Part shown: one piece after another, positions 1 through 8,433 of the stretch
Layout of the letters: each line of letters opens with the position of its first letter
Numbering within the stretch: position 1 is the first letter of the stretch
DNA from: Leifsonia xyli subsp. xyli str. CTCB07
Lineage (GTDB): Bacteria > Actinomycetota > Actinomycetes > Actinomycetales > Microbacteriaceae
Reading direction: 5' to 3'
DNA: 64,000 bases
Assembly (NCBI RefSeq): GCF_000007665.1
Contig: NC_006087.1
Span: 1,612,001 to 1,676,000, forward strand
Notes under the pieces: generated by a model
Seen by the model: only the letters and a program-made list of their open reading frames with translations
The model's database searches: none
Told to the model about the DNA's origin: nothing
Translations under genes and position numbers: made by a program

Positions 1-3000
1 GCGGAGTGACGACCACGAGCAGATCACCCGCATCCACTTGCTGGGTCTTCGGGATAGCGAGCCGCTCCACAACACCGGCGACCGGAGCGGTGATGGCCGC
101 TTCCATCTTCATGGCCTCAATGGACGCGACCGCCTGCCCCGCCGCGACGGAGTCACCGACGGCGACGTGCAGCGTCACCACGCCGGAGAAAGGCGCGGCG
201 ACCTGGCCCGGCTTGGCCGTGTCCGCCTTCTCCGCCGCCTTCGCCTCCACGACGATGCTGCGGTCGCGGACGAACACCGGCCGTAGCTGGCCGTTGAGGG
301 TCGTCATAACCGTGCGCATGCCCTTCTCGTCGGCTTCGCCGATGGCTTCCAGGCCGATGTACAGGCGCACGCCCTTGCTGAACTCGATGACGTGCTCGGA
401 GCCCTGCCGCAGCCCGTAGAGGTAGTCGAGCGAATCCACCACCGACAGATCGCCGAACAGCTCGCGCATCTGCTCGTGGATCCGCGTGGGGGCGGGGAAG
501 AGCAAACGGTTGAGGGTCGCGCGGCGCTCCTCGCTGGAGCCCTCCAGCGCCCGCGCGTCGGCGGCGGACAGCTCCTCCACACCGACCTTGACAGTCTTGC
601 CCGCCAGCACCTTGGTGCGGAACGGCTCCGGCCAGCCGCCGGGCAGCTCGCCCAGTTCGCCCGCCATGAAGCCGACCACCGAGTCCGGGATATCGTAGTT
701 CTGGGGGTTCTCCGCGAAGTCCTGCGGGTCGGCCCGCACGGCCGCGAGGTGCAGCGCGAGGTCGCCGACGACCTTGGACGACGGCGTGACCTTGGGGATG
801 CGGCCGAGGATGCGGTTGGCCGCGGCGTACATGTCCTCCACCAGCTCGAAGTCCTCCGCGAGGCCGAGGGCCTTGGCCTGCTGGCGCAAATTGGAGAGCT
901 GACCGCCGGGGATCTCGTGCTTGTAGACCCGGCCCGTGGGCCCGGGGAGCCCGGACTCGAACGGGCGGTAGACGTGACGCACCGCCTCCCAATACGGTTC
1001 GAGGTCCTGGACGGCCGTGAGAGAGACGCCGGTGTCGCGCTCGGTGTGCGCGAGCGCAGCGACCAGGGCGGACGCGCTCGGCTGGCTGGTCGTGCCCGCC
1101 ATCGGCGCGCTGGCGACATCCACCGCGTCCGCCCCGGCCCGCGCGGCGGCCAGGAGCGTTCCGAGCTGGCCGCCCGGAGTGTCGTGCGTGTGGACATGCA
1201 CCGGCAGCTCGAAGCGCTCCCGGAATGCGGCGACGAGCTTCTCGGCCGCCGCCGGGCGCAGCAGGCCCGCCATGTCTTTGATCCCCAGGATGTGCGCGCC
1301 CGAGTCCACGATCCGCTCGGCGAGCCGCAGATAGTAGTCGAGGGTGTAGAGGTCCTCGGCCGGGTCGAGCAGGTCGCCGGTGTAGCAGACGGCGACCTCG
1401 GCGACAGCGGAGCCGGTGGCCAGCACCGATTCGATCGCCGGGCGCATCTGCGAGACGTCGTTGAGCGCGTCGAAGATGCGGAAGATGTCCACGCCGGTCG
1501 CCGCGGCCTCCCGCACGAAGGCGTCGGTCACCGGGGTCGGGTACGGCGTGTAGCCGACAGTGTTGCGGCCGCGCAACAGCATCTGGATGTTCACGTTCGG
1601 CAGCGCCTCGCGAAGGGCGGCGAGACGCTCCCACGGGTCTTCGCCCAGGAAGCGGAGCGCGACGTCGTAGGTCGCGCCGCCCCACGCCTCCACGGAGAGC
1701 AGCTCGGGCGTCATGCGCGCGACATACGGGGCGACGGCGAGGAGGTCCTTGGTGCGCACGCGGGTCGCGAGCAGGGACTGATGGGCGTCGCGGAAGGTGG
1801 TCTCGGTGACCGCGAGGGCGGTCTGGGCCCGCAGCGCCCCGGCGAACCCTGCCGGGCCGAGCTCCAGTAGCCGCTGCCGGGAGCCCGCGGGCGCCGGAAG
1901 GCTCAGGTCGAGGCGGGGCAGCTTGTCGAGGGGGTCGGCGGTCTCGGGGCGCGCGCCGTTCGGCTGGTTGACCGTGACGTCGGCGAGCCAGTTGAGCGCC
2001 TTGGTGCCGCGGTCCTTGGAGGCCCGGCCCTTGAACAGCTCGGGACGCTCCTCGATGAACGAGGTGGAGACGTCGCCCGCGATGAAGTCCGGGTCCTCCA
2101 TGACCGTCTGGAGGAACGGGATGTTCGTAGCGACACCGCGCACGCGGAACTCGGCCAGCGCACGCCGGGCGCGCAACACAGCGGCAGGGAAGTCGCGACC
2201 GCGCGTGATGAGCTTGGCCAGCATGGAGTCGAAGTGCGGGCTGATCTGGGCGCCCGGGTTGATCGCCCCTCCGTCGAGGCGGATGCCGGCCCCGCCCGGC
2301 GAACGGTACGTCGTGATCTTGCCGGTGTCCGGACGGAAGTTCGCGGTCGGGTCCTCGGTCGTGATGCGGCACTGGAGGGCCGCGCCGCGCATCTGGACAC
2401 TGTCCTGACTGAGGCCGAGATCGGCGAGGGTCTCGCCCGCGGCGATGCGGATCTGCGACTGCACGAGGTCGACGTCGGTGATCTCCTCGGTGACCGTGTG
2501 CTCCACCTGGATGCGCGGGTTCATCTCGATGAACACATGCTGACCGGCACGCTCCCCCGCGGTGTCGAGCAGGAACTCGACGGTGCCCGCGTTCTCGTAG
2601 ACGATGGAGCGCGCGAAGGCGATCGCGTCGCGGTAGAGCGACTGGCGGATCTCGTCGGAGAGGTTCGGCGCGGGTGCGATCTCCACCACCTTCTGGTGGC
2701 GGCGCTGCACCGAGCAGTCGCGCTCGAAGAGGTGCATCGTCTCGCCACCGCCGTCGGCCAGAATCTGAACCTCGATATGGCGGGGGCGCAGCACGGCCTG
2801 CTCAAGAAACATCGTCGGGTCACCGAAGGCGCTGTCCGCCTCGCGCATGGCCTCGTCGAGAGCAGAGCGCAGCTCCTCCTGGGCGGCGACGCGGCGCATC
2901 CCGCGGCCGCCGCCGCCGGCGACGGCCTTGGCGAAGAGGGGGAAGCCGATCTCGTCGGCCTGGGCGAGGAGGGCGTCGATGTCTTTCGACGGCGGGGTCG

Positions 3001-3400
3001 ACTTCAGCACCGGGACGCCCGCGGCGATCGCGTGCTCCTTCGCCGTCACCTTGTTGCCGGCCATCTCCAGCACCTCGGCGCGCGGGCCGATGAACGCGAT
3101 GCCCGCCGCGCGGGCGGCCTCGGCCAGCTCGGGGTTCTCGGAGAGGAAACCGTAGCCCGGGTAGATCGCGTCCGCCCCCGACTCCCTGGCGACACGGATG
3201 ATCTCCTGCACATCCAGGTACGCACGCACCGGATGACCCGACTCACCGATCTGGTACGCTTCGTCCGCCTTCAGACGGTGCATCGAGTCACGGTCCTCAT
3301 ACGGGAAGACGGCCACCGTCTGAGCGCCCAGCTCATAGGCGGCCCGGAAGGCCCGGATGGCGATTTCACCGCGATTGGCAACGAGGATCTTACGGAACAT
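1..3400 (-). CDS. pyc: Pyruvate carboxylase, 3' end cut by window edge
   Basis: Biotin-dependent carboxylase converting pyruvate, bicarbonate and ATP to oxaloacetate (anaplerosis, cytoplasm). The frame runs unbroken from ATG at 3400 to base 1 (about 1133 codons, near the family's full ~1130-1150), so only the last residues and the stop are missing. It opens MFRKILVANRGEIAIRAF, the typical biotin-carboxylase start. The carboxylase-domain motif FIEMNPRIQVEHTVTEE lies near residue 290, and the carboxyltransferase domain fills the middle (QMRPAIES near residue 650). The C-terminal biotinyl domain has EAMKME with the biotin lysine at about residue 1098. I checked the frame at bases 2524, 1447, 109 and 58; all agree with the start. 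It is divergent from the ParA gene, 71 bp away. Family assignment is firm. Confidence 0.95.
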   Translation of the reverse strand, partial: MFRKILVANRGEIAIRAFRAAYELGAQTVAVFPYEDRDSMHRLKADEAYQIGESGHPVRAYLDVQEIIRVARESGADAIYPGYGFLSENPELAEAARAAGIAFIGPRAEVLEMAGNKVTAKEHAIAAGVPVLKSTPPSKDIDALLAQADEIGFPLFAKAVAGGGGRGMRRVAAQEELRSALDEAMREADSAFGDPTMFLEQAVLRPRHIEVQILADGGGETMHLFERDCSVQRRHQKVVEIAPAPNLSDEIRQSLYRDAIAFARSIVYENAGTVEFLLDTAGERAGQHVFIEMNPRIQVEHTVTEEITDVDLVQSQIRIAAGETLADLGLSQDSVQMRGAALQCRITTEDPTANFRPDTGKITTYRSPGGAGIRLDGGAINPGAQISPHFDSMLAKLITRGRDFPAAVLRARRALAEFRVRGVATNIPFLQTVMEDPDFIAGDVSTSFIEERPELFKGRASKDRGTKALNWLADVTVNQPNGARPETADPLDKLPRLDLSLPAPAGSRQRLLELGPAGFAGALRAQTALAVTETTFRDAHQSLLATRVRTKDLLAVAPYVARMTPELLSVEAWGGATYDVALRFLGEDPWERLAALREALPNVNIQMLLRGRNTVGYTPYPTPVTDAFVREAAATGVDIFRIFDALNDVSQMRPAIESVLATGSAVAEVAVCYTGDLLDPAEDLYTLDYYLRLAERIVDSGAHILGIKDMAGLLRPAAAEKLVAAFRERFELPVHVHTHDTPGGQLGTLLAAARAGADAVDVASAPMAGTTSQPSASALVAALAHTERDTGVSLTAVQDLEPYWEAVRHVYRPFESGLPGPTGRVYKHEIPGGQLSNLRQQAKALGLAEDFELVEDMYAAANRILGRIPKVTPSSKVVGDLALHLAAVRADPQDFAENPQNYDIPDSVVGFMAGELGELPGGWPEPFRTKVLAGKTVKVGVEELSAADARALEGSSEERRATLNRLLFPAPTRIHEQMRELFGDLSVVDSLDYLYGLRQGSEHVIEFSKGVRLYIGLEAIGEADEKGMRTVMTTLNGQLRPVFVRDRSIVVEAKAAEKADTAKPGQVAAPFSGVVTLHVAVGDSVAAGQAVASIEAMKMEAAITAPVAGVVERLAIPKTQQVDAGDLLVVVTP

Positions 3401-3471
3401 GGGGAGCCTTTCGAACAAGAGTCCGCACCACACAGCAAACGGTTAGGTAGTCCAAGACTAGTGAAGGTAAC

Positions 3472-4290
3472 GTGGCTGTCGTGCACGTACTCAGCGTTAG
3501 CTCCCTCAAGGGCGGTGTCGGAAAGACCACGGTAACGCTCGGTCTGGTCTCGGCGGCGTTCGCGAAAGGTCTGCGGACGCTGGTCGTCGACCTCGACCCG
3601 CAATCCGATGTCTCGACGGGGATGGACATCCAGATCGCCGGTCATCTGGACGTGGCCGATGTGCTCGCCTCTCCCAAGGAGAAGATCGTGCGCGCGGCGA
3701 TCGCGCCCTCGGGCTGGGCCAGGGGCTGCGCGGGCAAAATCGACCTCATGATCGGCAGCCCGTCCGCCATCAACTTCGACGGCCCGAACCCCAGCATCCG
3801 CGACATCTGGAAGCTGGAGGAGGCGCTCGCCAACGTCGAGCACGACTACGATCTCGTGCTCATCGACTGCGCCCCGTCCCTCAACGCACTGACCCGCACC
3901 GCCTGGGCCGCCAGCGACCGGGTGGCCGTCGTCACCGAGCCGGGCCTGTTCTCGGTCGCCGCCGCCGACCGTGCGCTGCGCGCGATCGAGGAGATCCGCC
4001 GCGGGCTCTCGCCGCGCCTCCAGCCCCTCGGCATCATCGTGAACCGCACCCGGGTGCAGTCGCTGGAGCACCAGTTCCGGATCAAGGAGCTGCGCGACAT
4101 GTTCGGCCCGCTGGTGCTCTCGCCTCAGCTCCCCGAGCGCACCTCTCTGCAACAGGCCCAGGGAGCGGCCAAGCCCCTCCATATCTGGCCCGGAGAGAGC
4201 GCTCAGGAGATGGCCCGCAACTTCGACCTGCTCCTCGAGCGGGTCCTCCGCACCGCCCGCATCGGCGAGTACGCCACCGCTGGCAGCTGA
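3472..4290 (+). CDS. ParA/Soj-family ATPase (orphan)
   Basis: A 272-residue ParA-type P-loop ATPase. The deviant Walker A motif KGGVGKT is at residues 13-19, followed by VVDLDPQSDVSTG (Walker A') and LVLIDCAPSLN (Walker B). Family members move chromosomes, plasmids or protein complexes using ATP-dependent DNA or membrane binding. No parB or parS sits next to it, so this is not the canonical chromosomal parAB pair but one of the orphan ParA proteins common in actinobacteria; its cargo is unknown. Start is GTG at 3472; an alternative GTG at 3481 would remove three residues and keep the Walker motif. The gene is divergent from pyc and convergent with the MerR gene downstream. Confidence 0.85.
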   Translation: MAVVHVLSVSSLKGGVGKTTVTLGLVSAAFAKGLRTLVVDLDPQSDVSTGMDIQIAGHLDVADVLASPKEKIVRAAIAPSGWARGCAGKIDLMIGSPSAINFDGPNPSIRDIWKLEEALANVEHDYDLVLIDCAPSLNALTRTAWAASDRVAVVTEPGLFSVAAADRALRAIEEIRRGLSPRLQPLGIIVNRTRVQSLEHQFRIKELRDMFGPLVLSPQLPERTSLQQAQGAAKPLHIWPGESAQEMARNFDLLLERVLRTARIGEYATAGS

Positions 4291-4395
4291 CCCCATCGTC
4301 CCTCCCCGCGACCGAAGCGGAGGATGACGCCCGGGAGGGCGAGGAGGAGAAGAGAGGGCGCGGCAGACGGGGCTGGAGCTCGGCCTCAGAAGGGA

Positions 4396-4947
4396 TTAGG
4401 AGGCTTTGGATTTGGCGGCGCGACGGGCGGCGAGCTCGTCGAGGGAATCGGTTTGGGTGTCGAGTTCGACGAGGGAGGACTCGACCTCGCGGAGCACCTT
4501 GCCCACGGCGATGCCGAAGACGCCCTGGCCACGGCTGACGAGGTCGATGACCTCGTCGCTGGAGGTGCAGAGGTAGACACTGGCGCCATCGCTCATGAGG
4601 GTGGTCTGCGCCAGATCGCTGACGCCAGCCTCGCGGAGCTGATTCACAGCGGTGCGGATCTGCTGGAGCGAGATCCCCGTGTCGAGCAGACGCTTGACGA
4701 GTTTCAGAACCAGGATGTCGCGGAAGCCGTAGAGACGCTGCGAGCCAGAGCCGGCGGCGCCGCGCACGGTCGGCTCGACCAGTCCGGTGCGGGCCCAGTA
4801 GTCGAGCTGGCGATAGGAGATGCCGGAGGCGCGGGCGGCGACGGCGCCGCGGTAGCCACCGGTGTCGTCGAGTTCGGGAAGGCCGTCGGTGAACAGCAGA
4901 CCCAGGTCGTATCGGGCGGCGTCGCTGTCACGATTCGCTTCACTCAT
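4396..4947 (-). CDS. MerR-family regulator (Rv1830-like)
   Basis: A 183-residue MerR-type transcription factor. The N-terminal winged helix contains ISYRQLDYWARTGLVEP (about residues 42-58) and a long dimerisation helix follows (QQIRTAVNQLREAG). The C-terminal part is acidic and charged. ATG at 4947 is chosen because a purine-rich GAGAGGCGGG stretch precedes it; the frame is open upstream to 5043, but that extension is arginine/cysteine-rich and unlike the family. In mycobacteria the order is garA, MerR (Rv1828), a DUF151 nuclease (Rv1829), MerR (Rv1830). Here the same block is present without the DUF151 gene. The target is unknown. Confidence 0.85.
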   Translation of the reverse strand: MSEANRDSDAARYDLGLLFTDGLPELDDTGGYRGAVAARASGISYRQLDYWARTGLVEPTVRGAAGSGSQRLYGFRDILVLKLVKRLLDTGISLQQIRTAVNQLREAGVSDLAQTTLMSDGASVYLCTSSDEVIDLVSRGQGVFGIAVGKVLREVESSLVELDTQTDSLDELAARRAAKSKAS

Positions 4948-5074
4948 GGTGCCCGCCTCTCCCGATGATGATCGCACCCGATCACTGGGGCGCTTCATCC
5001 ACGGTATCGATCCCCCGCTTCCCGGGCAACGACATCCGGCCATTCACCGTCGGCGTGTCGAGCGAGGCGGATCG

Positions 5075-5767
5075 TCAAGGGCGGAGGCGTTCCAGGGAAG
5101 CGCGGATGATGCTGGCTCGCACGGTGTCCAGGTGATCCGCGATCTCACGCGCGAGTTCGGCCGTCCTGGCCTTCGCGGTGACGTCCCTCCGGCGCGCGAT
5201 CGGCACCAGAGCGGTCTCGATCAGGCCCACCTCACGCTCAGCCGCCGTACGGAATCCGCGCAGGTGCCGCGGTCCGATCCCGGTGCTCGCGAGTTCGGCC
5301 AGAGCGCGCAGAACGACCAGGGCGTCCTCACCGTAGAATTCGGCGGGCGCGATGAGCGAAGCGCTCACCGCCTCCTGCAGCAGTTCGGGTGTGGCCCCGG
5401 CCTCCCGCAGCAACTCGTCGCGGTGGAAGCGCCGGCCGGCGGGAAGCATGGAGGCACCGGCCGAAGCGCCCGGCGCCGGTGGATTCTTGCCCGCGTCGAG
5501 GTCGGCGAGGTACTGCTTGATGACCTTGAGCGGGAGATAGTGGTCGCGCTGCATCGCGAGCACTCTTCGCAGCCGTTCGAGATCCGCCGGGGAGAACTTA
5601 CGGTACCCGGAGGGGGTGCGAGCGGGCGAGACCAGTCCGCGTTCCTCTAGGAAGCGCAGCTTGGAGGAGGAGAGTTCGGGGAAGTCCGGCGTCAGCTGCG
5701 CGAGCACCTGGCCGATCGAGAGCAGGGCGGGCGCGGCGGCCGGGAACCGCGCTGCTGACCGGGCCAC
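5075..5767 (-). CDS. ftsR: MerR-family regulator FtsR-like (Rv1828 family)
   Basis: A 230-residue MerR-type DNA-binding protein homologous to Rv1828, known in Corynebacterium as FtsR, an activator of ftsZ. The N-terminal recognition module reads LSSSKLRFLEERGLVSP (about residues 33-49), followed by SGYRKFSPADLERLRRVLAMQ. A second, C-terminal segment (about residues 130-230) has the EEVL-like fold typical of this subfamily. Start is GTG at 5767, which shares one base with the TAG stop of the preceding FHA gene (TAGTG), so translation is probably coupled. Family membership is clear; regulation of ftsZ in this organism is inferred from the relatives. Confidence 0.85.
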   Translation of the reverse strand: MARSAARFPAAAPALLSIGQVLAQLTPDFPELSSSKLRFLEERGLVSPARTPSGYRKFSPADLERLRRVLAMQRDHYLPLKVIKQYLADLDAGKNPPAPGASAGASMLPAGRRFHRDELLREAGATPELLQEAVSASLIAPAEFYGEDALVVLRALAELASTGIGPRHLRGFRTAAEREVGLIETALVPIARRRDVTAKARTAELAREIADHLDTVRASIIRASLERLRP

Positions 5768-6282
5768 TAGCCGCTCGCCGAGGCGACGAGATCGTGGCGG
5801 GAGGCGTAGAACGTAAGCCGGAACTTACCGATCTGCACCTCGGCCGAGTCGGCCAGGAAGGCGCTCTCGATGCGGACGCCGTCGTAGTACGTGCCGTTCA
5901 GCGAACCGAGGTCGCGGACTTCGAAGGCGGTCCCCCGGCGCGTGAACTCCGCATGCCGTCGCGAGACGGTCACATCGTCGAGGAAGATCTCGGCGTTCGG
6001 GTGACGGCCGGCGCTCGTCACATCGGCGTCGAGGAGGAAGCGAGCCCCGGCGTTGGGGCCGCGGCGCACGATGAGCAGCGCGGAGCCCGAGGGGAGCGCC
6101 GCGATCGCTTCCTGCTCTTCCGGCGAGATCTCCCCGTCGAGCGCGTACATCTTCGACGCGAAATCATCGCCGAAGCGAGCCGTGGTCTCTTCGTTCCCCG
6201 ACGTGGAATCACGCAGAGGGTTGTTCGTGGCGTCGCGCTCCGGCGTGTTGTCCGAACCGTGGGGATAGCTCTCGTCAGGCAC
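5767..6282 (-). CDS. garA: FHA-domain metabolic regulator GarA/OdhI-like
   Basis: A 171-residue FHA protein. The N-terminal tail carries the phospho-threonine motif ETTARF (Thr33/Thr34), matching the ETT motif that Ser/Thr kinases phosphorylate in mycobacterial GarA and corynebacterial OdhI. The FHA domain (about residues 65-160) has GRHPNAEIFLDD, SRRHAEF and GSLNGTYYDG. In relatives the unphosphorylated protein inhibits 2-oxoglutarate dehydrogenase and phosphorylation turns it into a closed self-bound form. Start GTG at 6282 is set by an AAGGAGG ribosome site six bases upstream; it overlaps the end of the phosphatidyltransferase gene by 8 bp. The operon continues into ftsR. Confidence 0.9.
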   Translation of the reverse strand: MPDESYPHGSDNTPERDATNNPLRDSTSGNEETTARFGDDFASKMYALDGEISPEEQEAIAALPSGSALLIVRRGPNAGARFLLDADVTSAGRHPNAEIFLDDVTVSRRHAEFTRRGTAFEVRDLGSLNGTYYDGVRIESAFLADSAEVQIGKFRLTFYASRHDLVASASG

Positions 6283-6904
6283 CGTCAGCCTCCTTCCCAT
6301 CCAGCGTATCGGATCGAGCGCCGCTGTCATCGGCCGGAAGACGGATGACGCGGGCGGTTTCCCGAAGGTAGGCGATGCCCGCCCACCAGTAGAGGAAGGC
6401 GCCCCAGAGTGCGAAAGCCCAGCCGAGGGGGAGCGAGGAGGGCGCAAGGAGCGTGAACGCCTCACCGAGCATGAGCAGCGGGAGCGCCCAGAACAGGCAG
6501 AACGTGGCGACCTTGCCGAGGTGGCGCACCGGGAGCGGACCGTAGCCGTGGTTCGCGAGGATGACGCCGAGGACCGCGAGCATGACATCCCGGAGGACGA
6601 TGACGGCGACGAGCCACCACGGGACGATGTCACGCCAGGCCAGCCCGATCAGGGCGGCGAAGATGTAGAGCCGGTCGGCGGCCGGATCGAGCAGCTGGCC
6701 GAGCCGGGAGACCTGATCGACGCGGCGGGCGAGCCAGCCGTCGAGGAAGTCGGTGAGGCTCGACACGACGAGGACGAGGAGCGCGAGGGCGTCGTGGCCC
6801 GCGATCACGAAGGCCAGGAAAACCGGAACGAGCGCGAGCCGGAAGAAACTGAGGGCGTTCGGGATCGTCCACACGCGCGAGCTGATCGCGCCGACTCCAT
6901 CCAC
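6275..6904 (-). CDS. CDP-alcohol phosphatidyltransferase family protein
   Basis: A 209-residue integral membrane enzyme of the CDP-alcohol phosphatidyltransferase family. The family signature D-x2-DG-x2-AR-x8-G-x3-D-x3-D is visible as TDFLDGWLARR followed by GQLLDPAADRL (about residues 50-80). About five to six hydrophobic segments follow. It transfers a phosphatidyl group from CDP-diacylglycerol to an alcohol; the acceptor cannot be read from sequence. A second family member in this window (58292-58909) is the better candidate for housekeeping PgsA, so this copy may make cardiolipin or another lipid. Start is GTG 6904. It heads the garA-ftsR operon. Confidence 0.85.
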   Translation of the reverse strand: MDGVGAISSRVWTIPNALSFFRLALVPVFLAFVIAGHDALALLVLVVSSLTDFLDGWLARRVDQVSRLGQLLDPAADRLYIFAALIGLAWRDIVPWWLVAVIVLRDVMLAVLGVILANHGYGPLPVRHLGKVATFCLFWALPLLMLGEAFTLLAPSSLPLGWAFALWGAFLYWWAGIAYLRETARVIRLPADDSGARSDTLDGKEADGA

Positions 6905-7030
6905 GAGTCCACTCTACTGAACGGGGCGGGCGTCCCCGGATGCGTCACCGAGAGGGTCTCACTGTCGGGCCACCGGGAGGATGCGGACCAGCGCCAGGAC
7001 TCCCCGATCGCCCCCGCAGCGCCGGGACGG

Positions 7031-7528
7031 TCACGGCGCCGTCGCAGCCGGCCGTGCTGGCTTGGGGAAGGCCGAGCGCATGTGGTCGGTGTCGAGGTAG
7101 TCGGCGACGCCGATCAGGATGAGGCTGAACACGATCTGCTCCGTCACCATCCAGAGCGGGTACAGGCCGGGGATCGCGGCGATGACCAGCGTGACGACCG
7201 GGAAGATCTTGGAGAAGAGGCGCAGGCGCGAGTACGCCCAGTAGTACCCTTTCTGGGCGCGCCCGGCGAAGTAGAAGAGAGTGAGCGTCATTCCAAGGAC
7301 GACGAGGGAGCGCGTCCACACCGCGAACGGGACAGACACGCCGTTCAGGTCGACCGCGACCGCGACCGCGACCGCGGCGGCGCCGAGCAGGAGTTCGGCT
7401 GCGAGGAGCCAGCCGATGACGGCGAACGCGCGCCGGGTGCGCGGGTGCTCCCGGCCGGCGGCCGGGACGGTGTAGCCCGCGTACCGGCCGCCCGCTATGC
7501 GGTCGAGACGGCTGAGGAAGGGTGCCAT
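7031..7528 (-). CDS. Small multi-spanning membrane protein, unknown function
   Basis: A 165-residue hydrophobic protein I do not recognise. It has about four predicted membrane segments: roughly residues 32-55 (valine/alanine-rich VAVAVAVAVDL), 62-82 (LVVLGMTLTLFYFAG), 105-122 and 125-145. A short Arg/Tyr-rich loop (KGYYWAYSRLRLF) lies between segments two and three. ATG at 7528 is chosen because the frame upstream crosses the divergent gene's promoter region and has no hydrophobic or family-like content. It is divergent from the repeat protein at 7598. Confidence 0.7.
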   Translation of the reverse strand: MAPFLSRLDRIAGGRYAGYTVPAAGREHPRTRRAFAVIGWLLAAELLLGAAAVAVAVAVDLNGVSVPFAVWTRSLVVLGMTLTLFYFAGRAQKGYYWAYSRLRLFSKIFPVVTLVIAAIPGLYPLWMVTEQIVFSLILIGVADYLDTDHMRSAFPKPARPAATAP

Positions 7529-7597
7529 GCCTTCACGGTAACCCGCCGGTGGCGGGAAGGCCTCCTTCTTTCGATGGACAGAGCGTACGGTGGAGGC

Positions 7598-8080
7598 ATG
7601 TCGTGCATCCGGTTCAACACCCCTGCCCAGCGCCAGGCGATGCGAGAGCACCGGCCAGCGCTGCTGACAGCCGAGGAGGCGGTGGCGCTCCACCCGGCTC
7701 CCGCGGTGACCGAGAGCAAGATCCAGCGGCTACGACTGCTGGCGACGGACACGAACCCGAAGATCCGCGAGGCGGTGGCCTCCAGCCACAACACGCCCGA
7801 GGATCTCCTCGCAGCGCTCGCGGACGATCCCGACGAGGGCGTGCGCGGCTGTGTGGCGAAGAACGAGGTCACGCCGTGCGGCATTCTGCGCCACCTCGCC
7901 GACGACAGCTCGGAGACAGTGCGCGGCTGGGTCGCCGTCAACTACTTCGTCCCGGCGGACGTGATGGCGACGCTCTCCGGGGATCGCAGCCGAACTGTCA
8001 GGATCCTGGTGAAGTGGAAGAGCGACCTCGCTGCGGAAGCGGAAGCCGAAGCGGAGGCGACAGCCGGTGCAGGGGTCTGA
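7598..8080 (+). CDS. HEAT-like / variant leucine-rich repeat protein
   Basis: A 160-residue protein with three or four short helical repeats, such as TDTNPKIREAVASSHNTPED, ADDPDEGVRGCVAKNEVTP and ADDSSETVRGWVAVNYFVP (about residues 50-130). Each begins with an acidic turn followed by V-R-x2-V-A. This matches the variant leucine-rich or HEAT-like repeats seen in actinobacterial unknowns; such folds usually bind proteins. The C-terminus ends in an AEAEAEAEA low-complexity tail. ATG at 7598 follows a TGGAGG ribosome site. The end overlaps the S4-domain gene by 14 bp if that gene starts at 8067. Confidence 0.75.
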   Translation: MSCIRFNTPAQRQAMREHRPALLTAEEAVALHPAPAVTESKIQRLRLLATDTNPKIREAVASSHNTPEDLLAALADDPDEGVRGCVAKNEVTPCGILRHLADDSSETVRGWVAVNYFVPADVMATLSGDRSRTVRILVKWKSDLAAEAEAEAEATAGAGV

Positions 8081-8423
8081 GGTGGCCGGTCCCGCGAGTG
8101 TGCGCGTCGACTCCTGGACGTGGGCCGTGCGGCTGTTCAAGACGCGCTCATCGGCCTCGGACGCCTGCAAAGCCGGGCACCTGAAAGTCAACGGCGATCG
8201 GGCAAAGCCCGCGCAGCCGGTGAAGGTGGGCGACGAGATCCGCGCCCTCGCGGGCGGGTCGGAGAAGGTCTACATCGCGAGGCGGCTGATCGTGAAGCGC
8301 GTCGGCGCAGCCGTGGCGGCGGATGCTGGAACAGCTGCGGGGGCGCTGAGGGGCGAGCGGGGCGGCGAGCCGATGTCTCCCTCCTCAGCCACCAGTGCGT
8401 CCTGCACACACCGAAGCCGCTGA
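8067..8423 (+). CDS. S4-domain RNA-binding protein (Hsp15-like)
   Basis: A 118-residue protein whose first 75 residues form an S4 RNA-binding domain: VRVDSWTWAVRLFKTRSSAS, then ACKAGHLKVNGDRAKPAQPV and GDEIRAL. Relatives include Hsp15, which binds stalled 50S subunits carrying nascent chains. Start is GTG 8067, or GTG 8082, which has an AGGGG sequence upstream and would avoid overlap with the previous gene. After IARRLIVKRVGAAVAA the C-terminus becomes a Gly/Ser/Arg-rich stretch unlike the basic PTKRDRR-type tail expected of the family. The tail may have been lost by an indel; the RNA-binding part is intact. Confidence 0.75.
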   Translation: MQGSEVAGPASVRVDSWTWAVRLFKTRSSASDACKAGHLKVNGDRAKPAQPVKVGDEIRALAGGSEKVYIARRLIVKRVGAAVAADAGTAAGALRGERGGEPMSPSSATSASCTHRSR

Positions 8424-8433
8424 CCCGGCGCAC

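Noticed and set aside
153..2372. Long minus-strand frame of 739 codons
   Set aside because: It is an out-of-frame shadow of pyruvate carboxylase: Arg/Pro/Gly-rich, no domain, and the true frame has the biotin and carboxylase motifs.
3472..4290. parAB partition locus
   Set aside because: The ParA-type gene has no parB neighbour and no parS-like repeats nearby, so it is called an orphan.
6521..7597. Long upstream extension of the repeat protein at 7598
   Set aside because: The extension is opposite two membrane-protein genes and is Asp/Glu/Arg-rich; ATG 7598 has a ribosome site and starts the repeat fold.
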